Source: Fremontodendron californicum (lineage: Eukaryota > Streptophyta > Magnoliopsida > Malvales > Malvaceae). Taken from it: a stretch of DNA of 64,000 bases. Position numbers and translations under genes: made by a program. Positions within the stretch are counted from its first letter, which is position 1, and the number at the start of each line of letters is the position of its first letter. This document shows, one piece after another, positions 20,562-31,939 of the stretch. The stretch covers positions 8,938,001 to 9,002,000 of the forward strand of contig JAULJL010000039.1 in assembly GCA_030761205.1 (NCBI GenBank). Direction: 5' to 3'. The notes beneath the pieces are model-generated. The model did no database searches, was not told the origin of the DNA, and worked only from the letters and a program-made list of their open reading frames with translations.

Positions 20562-22066
20562 TGATGGAGACTCAATTAAGAGTTGTAAACCCAAGTGCAG
20601 GTTATGTTCAAGTAATAAATTCTCGGGTGTCCGAGGTCGAACCACAGGGAAGCGTATTAGTAAGTATAAGTTTATAAATATATAAGACAAAGAAAGTAAA
20701 CAAGATATTAGGGAATCAACAACAAAATAAGATAAACAAGATATTAGAGAACAAAATAAACAAAATATAAAAGAAATTAAACAAGATATAAAAAACAATA
20801 AGAAAAGATGTTGAGGTTAGAGAATCCACTCTTGGTGTTATGCTAAGATTAATCTTGTTTTATTACACAATTGAAATCCACACATAAAGGAGGTTCCAAT
20901 CGGAAGGTTTAGCAATTCAGTCCAAATTGTCCAACGTCCATAGCATATGATATTATGTTCATTTGGTGTCCTCAAAACTCATAAAAAGAGTCCAAGCATT
21001 CCTTATGCCAAGGTATATGTCTACAACAAATCAAGGTTATGAAACCAAGCATTTACTGTGCCATTTTCCTTGTCAATAATGAATCAAGATCCCTACTTTG
21101 TAAGTATGATTTTAAACCAAAAGAAAATATTATCTATACTAGTGTTTATAAATGATGGTTCATTTTAGCTCATGTTTAAGAGACTAACCTTAGCATTTAC
21201 CAAGAGCTTCACCTCATCACCTCAACAATATGATTAGCAACACATACTAGATATGAATAAAATGAAAAGAAATGTAAGAAGCATAAGTAAATAAAGAAAA
21301 AGAAAACTAGAGAAAGGAAAGAAGAAGAAAACTTAGAGAATTTTATTACAATGGCTAATATCCTCCCAATGTTTTCATTAATGCTCATCCAAGGCCCTCT
21401 ATTTATACACATTTTGGAGAGCTGAATGACAAGAGACAAGCTTTATAAATTTCAAAGGTAGGTATAATAGGTGGGTGCATTTTTCTAACAATTTTCGTCA
21501 TATTGTATGACAATTCTGATTAGCCAGCTTGATGGTCGATTTTGTCAATGTTGGAGGCTCGATCTGATCAAATGGTCTTCTATAAAAATATACCCCTATC
21601 AGTTACGGATCCATAGCCGTTGGAATCAGATCATTTGCTCATGTGGATCGAAAGATATGGTCAAAATACCAAAACAGGTCAGCACAGACGTCATTGCACA
21701 TCAGCCAACTTGATGGTCGATTTAGCTAGGGAAAACGACTCCGTTTCAAGAAGTATAAAACATGAAAAAGATAGATATGCCTCTTAACTTTGCACTGTAA
21801 AAAAAAATCAGCCTTATTGCTTCAGTGAAACTCCAGAAATAGCGGATATGGCAAAAGGTGTCGGAACTGGAACTGAACTGGATTTGCCCTTAATTGTTGA
21901 TTTAACCTAGTAATCTGAAATCACTCAAAGAAACTCGTGAAAAACACCAAATTACATAAAAATATAAAATATCATAAACACAATTAGACTAAGCAATAAT
22001 AACTCGTATTTGACACAAAACAATAATAAAACATAACTAAGAACTATATAATTATACGAGTTATCA
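20562..22066 (-). repeat. Element B 5' LTR
   Basis: 1,505 bp; starts TGATAACTCG at 22,066 and ends CTCCATCA at 20,562 in element orientation. The first part (22,066 to about 21,290) matches element H's LTR (59,811-60,590), including the TATA region. The remainder is unrelated to H. A TATA box TATAAATA lies at 21,400-21,407. Confidence 0.95.
21400..21407 (-). promoter_or_regulatory. TATA box of element B 5' LTR
   Basis: TATAAATA followed by GAGGGCC in element orientation, identical in position to the copies in the 3' LTR and in element H. Transcription of the element, including the cargo genes if they are spliced, would start about 30 bases downstream. Confidence 0.7.
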
Positions 22067-22071
22067 TAAGT
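22067..22071. repeat. Target-site duplication, right copy (TAAGT), element B
   Basis: Exact copy of 12,127-12,131. The LINE resumes directly after it. Confidence 0.95.
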
Positions 22072-23278
22072 ACAGGGCACAGTGTTGGCAAGAGAGAAAC
22101 AACGGGTACTATTCCTACTTCACGATCAGAACAGGTTGCTTTCGAGCAAGCTCGGAATGTTGAACAGGTGAAGAAAGCAGTTTGTCTACATCCAACTCTC
22201 ATTGCTAAAGTGGTGAGTAATTTAAAACCATCTAATTTCTCTTTTGATTTAGGAAAAGTAGTAAAATTCGATGAATGGTTAAATACATCAGTTGTTTGTG
22301 TGTTGCATGAATTGACTAATCCGAAAATCCTTGAGGATTTTTTTGGAAGTCAAGGTTATGTTGGATGAAGGGTGGCTATCATCGATCATAAGAGAGTGCT
22401 TACTCTTTTGAAAACATGGAGAACCAAACCAGGTTTTTAGAAGAAAAAGACAGGTGGAGAGGCAACTGGTTCGAAGAGATTGTCCATGGCTACCACATGA
22501 TGTAGCATAGGATTATTTTGTATGGATTAGCGTAGAGAAGGCTCCGCTAATTTACTGGAATCTAGATTTTTTTAGATTACTTGCAGAACATTGGAGGACG
22601 TTCATTGCGGTTGATGAAAAGACTTTATCGAGAGAAAGATTCGATGTAGCTAGGATGATTTCTTGCTCAAAACCTTTCTCTTTTAATGGTGTGTGTGTTC
22701 TTGTGCTATTAATGGTCAGATAAATCTTCTACAGATTTTGGGAGATTTTTCTTCTTCGTTAAATATCCGGATAATTTCAAACAATATTGGGAGACCAGTG
22801 ATAGTGGTAACAGTGGTGATTCAGATACTGTAGTGAAGAATAGTGTACTTGATGCAATAGTTTCTATCGATTCTTCTCCATCTCAGGGAGGTAGAGATGT
22901 GGTAACAGATGTTAGAAGGCTGGTACAGGATGGTAGTAGTGAAGCAGGGAACAAAGAATGCAATTTTAAGCAAACATGGGAGATTACTCATCGAGAAGAA
23001 CAGTCTCATTTGGAAGATCATAGGGATGTTGATTTTGATGCAGCCAGTGGAGAAAATGAAGAGAATGTGGTGTTAATCACTGCTAAGAAACGTGGAAGGC
23101 CTAGGAAACAATTGAGATCTTTGACCTTGAATTTGGTGACCAATAACTATCCGAGAACACATTCTAGGGGCCTTTTTGGTAACGAGTTTAGACAACTAGG
23201 GGATTCCGAGAATAGAGAATTGGGTTTACTAGTTGCTCCAAGTGGTTGTGTTTCACCGGATGAAAGACAGTTAACATA
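22072..23278 (+). pseudogene. LINE ORF1, C-terminal part
   Basis: The frame at 22,168-22,368 includes FDEWLNTSVVCVLHELTNP. The stretch around 22,476-22,660 reads WLPHDVA, YWNLDFFRLLAEHWRTFI and SRERFDVARM in shifted frames, which is a typical plant LINE ORF1 (DUF4283-like) word order. The last piece, 22,833-23,278, is acidic and contains KKRGRPRKQL, an AT-hook-like basic motif. Several frameshifts and a TGA at 22,366 break it. ORF1p would bind LINE RNA. Confidence 0.65.
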
Positions 23279-23440
23279 GATACAGGGAATAAAATGGCTC
23301 AAGAAAGCAATAGGAATGACATTGAGATAGAAATAAGGTTAACAGCATTGGAAGAGAGGGATGCAGAGATAGTTCGAGTTCGAAGTGCAGTTTAAGTGGA
23401 AATAGTTTTTTACACTAGGTGATAATTTGTTTTTATAAAG

Positions 23441-24327
23441 GTCATTTCTTTTAATGTTAGGGGGATGAGAAAAAAGGAGAAGGTGCGAATGGTGAGGCAT
23501 TTTTCCAATTAAAATAAGTCTTGGATTCTTTTTTTTTGCAGGAGACCAAGTTGGAGAAGATGGAACAAAGTATCTTGAGACGGATATGGTATGATGGCAA
23601 TGGATCGATAGAGACAGTGGTTTCAGATGGCGTTTTGGGTGGATTGATAACATTGTGGGATGACAGTGTTTTTATGATGTCCGAGAAGGTAAAAATATTC
23701 AGATTTATGATTTTGATCGGGACTTTTATCCAAACAAACACAAAGATCGCTATAGTCAATATCTATGCGCCTAATCATGATAAGGGCAAGAGGGAGTTAT
23801 GGGGGGAACTGAGTAGCATGATGGGCTTTTTTTTCAGTACCATGGTTATTTGGGGGCGATTTCAATGCAATTCTTCATATTGATGAACAGGTTGGCAAGC
23901 ATTGTAATAGGAGAGCGATGGCTGACTTTCAAAGCTTTGTGGCTCAAGCAGGATTGATTAAGGTCCCTATGAGAGGAGGTAATTTCACTTGTTCTTCCAT
24001 TAGAGAGTCAATGTCTTGGAGAAATTGGTTAGATTTCTGTTTACTCCAGATTTGTTACACCATTTTTCGGACATTTCATTATTGAGACTGCCTAATTATT
24101 TATCGGATCATAATGCAATTTGTTTACTATCAGAAAACACTGATTGGAGTCCTCTACCGTTTCGTTTTTATGATCATTGGTTCTTGGAAGAGGGTTTTGA
24201 TAAAGTTGTTACGGATGCCTGGGATAAGGAGAAAAATGGTAGTGTATGGGCCAAATTTAAAAATCTGAAGAGAGTCATCAAAGACTGGCAAAGCAACAAG
24301 AGGGTAACTTTGGAGGATAGAATTTGA
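23441..24327 (+). pseudogene. LINE ORF2: apurinic endonuclease-like domain
   Basis: Begins VISFNVRGMRKKEK, then LQETKLEKM (the catalytic Glu region), then VNIYAPNHDKGKRELW, then a G-x-FN region that needs a frameshift near 23,855, then LPNYLSDHNAICLL (the SDH motif). This is the exonuclease-endonuclease-phosphatase domain that nicks target DNA for L1 insertion. A stop near 23,515 and frameshifts near 23,855 and 24,010 break the domain. Confidence 0.85.
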
Positions 24328-24639
24328 ATTGTAGAGAAAGAATTGGGGGAGATTGATGCAAAGTGGATTCAGGGGGTGGTGACAAATGCTGATAAAGATA
24401 ACAAGATCCTTTTAACTACTAAATTGTGGCGGCTATTCAGAATGGAGGAGATTCAATGGAAACAGAAGTCGAGGTTGACGTGGGTGTGGGGACAAAAATA
24501 CTAAGTTCTTCCATCCAATTGCAAAAATAAGGAAGAGGCAATAATATGGAGAAATTGTTACATAATGGCCGGTTGGTTTTCGACACACAGGAGCTTCGGC
24601 AGGTAGTGTTCGATCACTTCTCTACTCATTTTAGTGATT

Positions 24640-25740
24640 GCCCAAAAGATATGCAAATTACAATTCCAAGTTGTAATTTTAACATGTTATCTTCATCGAG
24701 TGTTTGTTTTTGGAGAGCGAAGTAATAGAGGAAGAGGTGTTGTCAGCAGTATAGGACTCTGGAAGTTCGAAGGCACATGGACCAGATGGGTTCAACATGG
24801 GTTTCATCAAACGAAAATGGGAAATTCTGAAAGGTGATATATTAAACTTTGTTTTTGATTTTTGGAAGATAGGTGTAATGCCTAGATGTGTCAAGACATC
24901 CTTTATTGCCTTGATTCCAAAATCGCAGTTGTCTACTGTGGTGTCTGATTTTTGGCCAATATGTCTGGTGGGATGTTTATACAAGATAATAGCCAAGGTT
25001 TTGGCTAACAGGATGAGACAGTTAATGCCATAAGTTATTGGACAGTCATAATCTGCTTTTATAAGAGGGCGACAGATTCTCGACAGTGTGTTGATTGCTA
25101 ATGAAATAGTTGATTGGGTAAAGAAAGAGAAAAATAGAGCATGTGTTATGCAGCTAGATTTTGCCAAAGCATATGATTGTGTACAATGGGATTTTCTTGA
25201 CTGTGTTATGGGAAGAATAGGCTTTGGCGACAAATGGAGAAATTGGATGAAGGGGTGCATTCACTCAGTGCCGCTATCTATTTTGGTTAATGGTTCACCG
25301 ACTGCTCAGTTTGATATGAAAAGAGGTTTAAGACAGAGCCCGTTATCTCTTTTCCTTTTCAACATTGTGGCGGAAAGTCTCAGTGTGTTACTTTGTAAAG
25401 CTAATGAGATGAACTTATTTAGAGAGCCAATGTTGGAGTCCAAGGAATAGAAATAACCCACTTGCAGTTTGCTGATGATACGATGATTTTCTATGAAGCT
25501 GTGAGTACATTGTTGCGGAACCTAAAGCGCACACTCAGGTGTTTTGAATTAATGTCGGGACTACAAATAAACTTTACAAAAAGCTGCATGACAGGCATAA
25601 ATGTTGATTCAGAGGATTTAAAGGAGTGAGGAGATTTGCTTGCTTGCCGAATAGTTGATTGGCCGCTAAAGTATCTTGGTCTACCTTTAGGGATTGACAA
25701 GAGAAATACCATTATGTGGGACCTAGTGATCAACAGGATT
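24640..25740 (+). pseudogene. LINE ORF2: reverse transcriptase domain
   Basis: Ordered motifs: FIALIPKSQLSTVVSDFWPI, then FIRGRQILDSVL, then MQLDFAKAYDCVQWDFL (the first catalytic Asp), then KRGLRQSPLSLFLFNIVAE, then LQFADDTMIF at about 25,467 (the FADD box), then WPLKYLGLPLGI. The layout is that of plant L1 reverse transcriptases. Interruptions include stops near 25,031 and 25,448 and a TGA near 25,627. Confidence 0.9.
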
Positions 25741-26407
25741 GAGAAAAGATTGGGTCATTGGAAGAAGAAATACATATCAACGAGAGAAAGATTGACGTTG
25801 ATAAATCGGTGATGGCTAGTATGCCATTATATTTTCTATCGCTTTTCAAAGCACCGACATCGATAATACAGAAAATAGAGAAATTACAGAGAGACTTTTT
25901 CTGGGATGGAAATAAGGATTGGCATAAACTGCATTTGGTGAATTGGTCTACGGTGTGTCAGAGTATTAGAAATGGAGGTTTGGGTATAATCCCGATTGAG
26001 GTTCAAAACCAAGCTCTGCTTAATAAATGAATTTTTTGATTCTCGGAGGAACATGACAGCAGCTGGAAAAGGGTTATCTGTGCTAAGTATGGAATAGAGT
26101 TTAGCGAAATAATCCCAAGACATCAGCCACAGATTAATGTATCTACAATATGGAAAGGTATTACTGAGCCACTCAAAGATAGGGGAAAATTTCAGGCTTG
26201 TTTTTTTGATAATGTAGGGATGCTACAGCGGGGTGGTGCCTTAATTTTGTTTTGGGAGGACAGGTGGATAAACGAGGAGACGCTACACAAAAGTTTTTCA
26301 AGAATATACGCCCTTTCCTCTATAAAAAATGTTATAGTCAATAAATTTGGGTGGTGGGATGGTGAGTTGTGGAAATAGAGGATTCCGTTGTGTAGGACTT
26401 TATTCGA

Positions 26408-26749
26408 TTGGGAAGTCGAACAATGACAAAGGACATGTTAATATGGAAACCTTCGTTGGACGGACACTACAAATCAAAATGGTTTAGAAAATCAGTTGAA
26501 GGTGTTGTACTGGGAGAAGTTTCTTTCGATATGTACAAATGGCGCGGTCTTTCCCCGCCAAAAGCGGAGATCTTTTTATGGACTCTTTTTAGAAACAGGC
26601 TTCATGTTTATATGCATTTGTTCAATTGTAATATTTTGGTAGGTGATAATCTAAAATGCTCGTTGTGCAAGTCCAATGAAGAAACAGTTGATCATCTTTT
26701 CCTGTTATGCAGATGTGTTTTGATAATTTGGAAGTTAGTCTGTGCTTAG
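26408..26749 (+). pseudogene. LINE ORF2: zinc-binding reverse-transcriptase-associated domain
   Basis: Reads YKWRGLSPPKAEIFLWTLFRN, then CSLCKSNEETVDHLFLLC, the zf-RVT word order that follows reverse transcriptase in plant L1 ORF2. The preceding stretch 25,758-26,030 (SMPLYFLSLFKAPTSI, LQRDFFWDG) belongs to the thumb/connection region. Confidence 0.85.
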
Positions 26750-27078
26750 TGGGAGATGAATATAGTACAGCCAAATTTAGTCAATGACTGGTTTGTACAG
26801 TGAATGGGGCTGATTCGAAACTCTACTAATGAGAAGGTATGGTTCATGTTATTTGCTGATATTCTTTGGACTATTTGGTTGTGGTGAAATGGTTTGGTTT
26901 TTAATGATAAGAACATAGATGTCAATTCTTTGTTATTCATGATTAAAAGCAGACTTGCTTGGTGGTGTTGGGCAAAATGGCCAGGCGACTTTCAGTCAAT
27001 GGATGAGTTCATCCATAATCTCAGGTCATTTCTAGGTCCAAGAAAAAAAGACAAAGTCAGACTTTCTCTAGTGTGGAC

Positions 27079-27520
27079 AGTCCTTGAAGTAAATTGGTGG
27101 AAGTTCAACGTGGATGCATCTGTGCTTGGAAAACTGGGGCCGGCTAGGATATGAGGGGTTTTAAGAAATGATAAAGGCATAGTACTGGCTATGTTTTCTA
27201 ATTCGGTAGGGGTGATGGAATCCAATGAGGCGGAGATGAGAGCAATAAAGGAAGTTTTCGAGTTTATCCAATCAAAACAGCTAGCAACAATTAGTTTGGT
27301 AGTCGAAAGTGATTCAACGACTGCAGTTTCTTGGTGCAAGTCAAGAGAGACTAGGCCATGGCGCCTTACATCATTATTCTTAGTGATAGATAGTATAATG
27401 GGAAAATTGAAAGAATGCAGTGTGATTCATAAGGGGAGATTGACAAATGCTTTTGCAGATTCGCTAGCACGTCAAAGTTTTAATAGAGACACAGATTTTA
27501 TGGCATGGATCAATGAATAA
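27079..27520 (+). pseudogene. LINE ORF2: C-terminal RNase H domain
   Basis: Starts WWKFNVDASVLGKLG (first Asp), passes an in-frame TGA near 27,152, continues ESNEAEMRAI (Glu), VVESDSTTAV (Asp) and NAFADSLARQ (last Asp). These are the four acidic positions of an RNase H fold, as found at the end of ORF2 in some plant L1 lineages. Only one stop breaks it, so it is among the best preserved parts of the LINE. Confidence 0.85.
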
Positions 27521-28352
27521 CGTATTTGTGAGTTGTATGGAGGAAGGTTGGTGATGGCTATATACTAGGAGTTTTATCTGACAATTTGTTTGTTTTGCAG
27601 GTATAGGTGATCTTTTTGAATTCGACAGTTTTTTACTATTAATTTCTATGGCCAGTCTTAATTGGGGAATCAAGGGAACTCTTGTACGCTTTATATAAGA
27701 GGGATAAAACATCTTAGGCATTTGTTCTAATTATTATTTCTTTTGGGTGATTAGTATAGCTATGCCAATCGGGTAGACATTGTTTAAGTATATTTTCTTT
27801 TTGTAATTGGCCATAAAGACTTTAGGGTTGCGGTTGATGGGAACAATGTTTCAACTCAGTTTGATGGGCAGATCATGTTTATGTTCCAAATGTTTTAAAT
27901 GGTGACAGTATGATTCTTTGAATTGTGGATCATGTTTCATAGGTTCACATGTTATTTTTGTAACAGGATGCGTTTTTGATTCATCTATGGAAAGACTATT
28001 TTAACATAGCAGTATCGGCTTTCTCGGCATCCTCATGCCAAGGAACCAGCGAGATGTTCGGTTTTGTTATTTAACTATCAACACATATTTTCTTCAATGA
28101 TCCGTCACAGGTTTTCGAGTTTGAGGTACAATACAGCAAATACGCGTGGATGTCTCTAATCAAGTCTTTTGTTATGGTGGTTTTTTTTTTTTTTTTATGT
28201 TTTAGCTTGTAAGGGTTAAAGAGGGTAAAGCATACTGCTCATAGGGTAGTTTTTCGTTTCTTTTGGCTATTGGTTTTTAGATGGATGATTGATACTATGG
28301 TTTTTTTTTTTTTTCATTTTCAATAACACAACATTGCAGTTCAAAAAAAAAA
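27521..28352 (+). other. LINE 3' UTR and poly(A) tail
   Basis: About 830 bases without a gene, including T runs (28,181-28,196 and near 28,303-28,314), ending 'gcagttc' plus A10 at 28,343-28,352. A tail of this form marks the 3' end of an L1 copy. Confidence 0.65.
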
Positions 28353-28412
28353 TTTTAATTAAATGAAAAAAGCTAAAAAAAAAAGGAAGATGTCGACTGC
28401 CATGGTTCATGG
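28353..28412. other. Short gap between LINE and element C
   Basis: About 60 bases of A/T-rich sequence ending 'catggttcatgg'. It could be the continuation of element A's LTR or older flanking DNA. The last five bases, CATGG (28,408-28,412), would be the left target duplication of element C, but the partner is outside the window. Confidence 0.4.
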
Positions 28413-29605
28413 TGTTGTCGGTTTTAACCACGCAAGTGCACATTATCGCAAACAAGTAATAAAGTGAAAATAAAGTGTCGATCCCACGAGGAATTGTTAC
28501 TAATTTCGTTAAATACTAAAATTAAAATAGCTTAATCTTATCCAAACAATTAATTAAAGGGTGTAAATTAAAAATTAATAAAAGAAAGCAAATTAAAATT
28601 AAGATTTAAATCAATGGAGAAAAGCCTAGGATTACAATTTTCCTCAACACTTTTTATGAACCTCTTTTACCCTCTTAACTTGATTAATGACAATAAGTTG
28701 TTAACCTAGAGTTATAACCTATTTACAAGTATCTTTCGATGGTCTTATAAAAATATCCCTCTTAACCAATTAACTATATTCCTATGAAAATTGAATTAAA
28801 GAGGAACTTATTAAACTTAGACTCTAAAATTGGTTACACATGACACATAAGTGTATTCCTACCCTACATGCAACTCAATTCATCCTAATAAATGAATATG
28901 AAACATGTGTTATGCAATCCATGTCTAACACTAAACTCCCTTTTTCAAGTTGTATTTAGGTTAACAAATCAATTTAATTGTTGATTAGGCAATTAAAAGC
29001 ATTAAGTACAAGATTGAATAAACAACATCAAATATCATAAAATCAAGCTAGAGAGTAAAATAATCCAAACTACAAGTTGAGTTCCATTGCAATCCTAGAA
29101 AAAGAAATTTAGTTCATGCTCAACATTGAAAACAATAAATAAGGGAGTTTAACTATCATAAAATTACAAAAGAATAAAAGAAGATTAAGGAAAAAGAGAA
29201 AACTAAGGGTTGTTAGATCTTCGGTCTTCTAGTCTCTAAAACCACAATTAGCTCTTTGCAAAATTGTGCTAGCTGCTCCCCTCTTCAGGAAATTAAAGCT
29301 AGAAGCTAAGAAGTTAAAAACTAAAGTCCTAAGGGTTCATATTTATAGAGCTCTTAAAAGTCTGAAGAAGGAAAACTTTGTGGCCAAGTAACTGCTTCCA
29401 GCTTGAACTTTCCATATATGAGCTGATTCTCTCCTTCTTGCTTTAGGACTCTACAAAACTACAAAAGTCATTAAATTAATAACTATATTAAATATAAAAT
29501 AAATAAGAATAACTAAAAACAATAAATTAATATTTAAACTACAAGGACTTAGCTAATTTAAAAGCACAAAATATGGTAAAATAACTCTATTTCATAGAGT
29601 TATCA
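28413..29605 (-). repeat. Element C 3' LTR
   Basis: 1,193 bp. In element orientation it starts TGATAACTCTATGAAATAG (29,605) and ends AACCGACAACA (28,413), so it has TG...CA ends. Only the first nine bases match elements B and H, so it is a different Athila subfamily. TATAAATA lies at 29,340-29,347 on the - strand. Confidence 0.85.
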
Positions 29606-29618
29606 CACCCCCAAACTT
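29606..29618 (-). other. Polypurine tract of element C
   Basis: AAGTTTGGGGGTG in element orientation, abutting the LTR start. It has the same pattern as element B (13,613). Confidence 0.75.
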
Positions 29619-30857
29619 AAGATTTTGCTAGTCCTCGAGCAAAAAAAAAAAACTAAACTAAACTAAACTAGAAGAAATAAAATGAAACAAAACAAAGTTA
29701 GAGATGAATGCACTCAAGTAATGATTTCCTTAAATTATCCTCAAAAGTTATCTCAAAATCCCGACTCAAAGTAGAACATAAACATAATCCAAATTCATGA
29801 TTCAATTCAATCGTATATATCTTGCTCAAATGGATTTTCAGTGTGTGTGAATAATCTCTTGGCAAATCATTGCATGCAATTCGAATAAGTTTATGTCAAT
29901 GCAAAATACGAATTAGTACTAGATTCTCATATGTTTTCTTTTCATCTCTCTCTCCACTAATGTAGACTAATACTTCATCAATGATCAAATATTAAGCTTG
30001 TAATGAAAGGCTAGGGTCAAGGTATGATAAAGGATATATTACGGTTTAAGTCACCCATATACACTATTAATTTTTTTATTAGGATTTTTGAAGAGCCATA
30101 GTCTTTACCTCTAGTTACATTCTCCATTCTTTGAATGTATTTCCCCCATTTTTTCCACTTTATTATTATTTTTTTTCATTTTCATTTTCTTCTTTGTTTT
30201 TTCTTTTTTCTTTTTTACATATTCATTTATTGAAATTCACCATTCCACCCAAATTAGAAATGGCTCATAATTATTTCCTGTAATATCATACACATGCCTA
30301 TGTATTGAGGGTTTATTATGGTTTTTCTTAGTAGGCTAGGCTAAAAGATGTGGCAATCAAAGAAAAGAGATATATTAATTAGGCACAAAGAGGTAGACTA
30401 AGGATATTCATATATATATATATATAGGTAGACTCAAAAGGCTCAAATGATCCAAAGATGGTCTAAATCATCTCCTCAACTTAGTGTTGTCTAGGATTTC
30501 GCCTCGAGAGAGAATCAAACAAATTCTAGGCTTCTAGACATAATCGTAATCCGTCTTTAAATAAGCAATGCAAATCTAAGCAAAAGATCAAGTGCTCAAT
30601 TTAGCGAAAATCACATCCTAACATGAGACTAACAAAAGAATTTAACATAAAATCAAATGATGCCCATGTTTTTCCCAAGAGTCAAGATAAATAACTAAAA
30701 TTCATTATTGGACTAGGACCTCATCATAATTAAGTGCATCATATCTCAAGCAAAATTTTCTTCTATATATGACTCCTAAACATAACATAGAAAAAACACA
30801 CATTAAAATTTAAAATAAAAAAATAAGCATATTAAAAGAAAAATAAATAAAGAACTA
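29619..30857. other. Non-coding 3' spacer of element C
   Basis: About 1.2 kb with no gene recognised. It holds (AAACT)-like repeats at 29,650-29,670 and a short TATATA run near 30,410. It occupies the same position as 13,626-15,150 in element B. Confidence 0.55.
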
Positions 30858-30897
30858 ACCCCCCCAAACTTAAATTAAACGTTGTCCCTAATGTTGG
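30858..30897 (-). other. Second polypurine-like tract with decayed hairpin, element C
   Basis: In element orientation an imperfect inverted repeat (AACATTAGGGACAACGTT) is followed by TTTAATTTAAGTTTGGGGGGG. It matches in position and layout the tract and hairpin of element B at 15,154-15,191. Confidence 0.5.
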
Positions 30898-31037
30898 AAA
30901 AATAAAGAGTAAGAATAAGAAAACTCCCCTGTCATTGAAGAAAATACAGGAGAGCTCTAATCTTCCGCTTCATCTTCTTCTTTCGCTTCTGCTTCTTGGG
31001 CATCAAATTGTATTGGTGGTTGTGGCATAGTGGGAAA

Positions 31038-31939
31038 CTAGGTCATGTCGGCACCTATATGACAAGCACAAAAATGGAGCATTTTATCAACGGCTTTGAA
31101 GCATTCATTCTGATAGGAATGATATGCAAGATGTTGAGCATTTTGAAGTTCAAGTCGTGCCATGCGCTCCATCAGTGTTAACAGACGAGGTTGATGAGGC
31201 CTAGGTGGAGGGGCAGATGATGAGCTAGCACCGGCTCCAGAAGGGTAATCGGGCAATCCTTTGATTACTCTCTCAACCAAGAAATATCTTATCAAGAGGA
31301 CCTTTTGGCTGCAATAATTCTTCACTTGGGTTCCATCGCACTCCGACTTGGCCACATAAGGCAGTTATCAAAGATGGAAACCATAGACCTTCTCAAGGTG
31401 AATGAGCAGTATTGTGAATGGCAGTGAATAAAAGTTTGCCAATATCGATGGATTTACTAGTGAGAATAGCATAGAGCAAGATTGCTCGATCTTTAGTCAC
31501 GTCACTGAGATGTTTGACTAGAAGCATCTTAGTCGCGACAAAGTGCAACCACACCTTTGCTTCCTGATCCATGGTGTTGGCCTGAAACGAAATTGGTTCC
31601 TCTTTTAAATATTTCTAGATGGTTCCGTTCTTACAGAGAAGGGCAGTCACCTCATCCAAGTTAACATGTCCAGCTAGATATTGCCCATACTCATCATCTT
31701 ACAACAGGTATCACTGTTGATTGTGGTTGAGCACAAAACTGATGCCAGTACCTTGACTCAATTACATTTTGAATTTTTGGATAAACTATTGGATTAATAA
31801 AAAAACATCGTTCAGGAATTGGACTTTTATGGAGAAGGGATTGTGCATGTCTGACACTAGCCGCTAGTGACACAAATATGCTAGTATCAAACCTTGGATT
31901 TATAGCAACCCTTGTTATTTTTGCTCTTTTGGGTGGCAT
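31038..31939 (-). pseudogene. Athila third ORF (putative plant transposon protein domain), broken
   Basis: Starts MPPKRAKITRVAINPRFDTS at 31,939. The middle part in the matching frames reads WLHFVATKMLL, then HLSDVTKDRAILLYAI, then SIDIGKLLFTAI, which is the word order of the putative plant transposon protein domain (Pfam PF20167 type) encoded after integrase in Athila-like elements. The last part (to 31,038) contains a proline-rich stretch and LTLMERMARLELQNAQ. There are stops near 31,694, 31,615 and 31,395. The function of this ORF in Athila elements is unknown, and it occupies the env-like position. In element B the same position is taken by the virus-like and LOG-like ORFs. Confidence 0.7.

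Larger units (their letters stand above)
12132..22066 (-). mobile_element. Element B: complete Athila-like LTR retrotransposon with extra genes
   Basis: A 9.9 kb element on the - strand with two matching LTRs (1,481 and 1,505 bp), TG...CA ends, perfect TAAGT flanks, a tRNA-Asp primer site and a polypurine tract. In element order it contains leader, gag, protease, a zinc-binding integrase N-terminus, an integrase C-terminus, a cysteine-rich virus-like ORF, a LOG-family ORF, a 2 kb 3' spacer and the 3' LTR. Reverse transcriptase, RNase H and the integrase core are absent, so it is non-autonomous. By eye the LTRs differ at about 18-20 positions plus one 22-bp indel (about 1.3%), which indicates a fairly recent insertion. 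It sits inside LINE ORF1. Confidence 0.95.
22072..28352 (+). mobile_element. L1-type LINE, 3' segment
   Basis: Continues the LINE after element B: the rest of ORF1, then ORF2 with endonuclease, reverse transcriptase, zinc-binding and RNase H domains, a 3' UTR, and an A10 tail at 28,343-28,352. Both ORFs carry stops and frameshifts. About 7.2 kb in all with the 5' segment, close to full length for a plant L1. No LTRs. Confidence 0.85.

Noticed and set aside
24679..25260. 193-codon - strand frame
   Set aside because: Antisense to the LINE reverse transcriptase, with no domain of its own.
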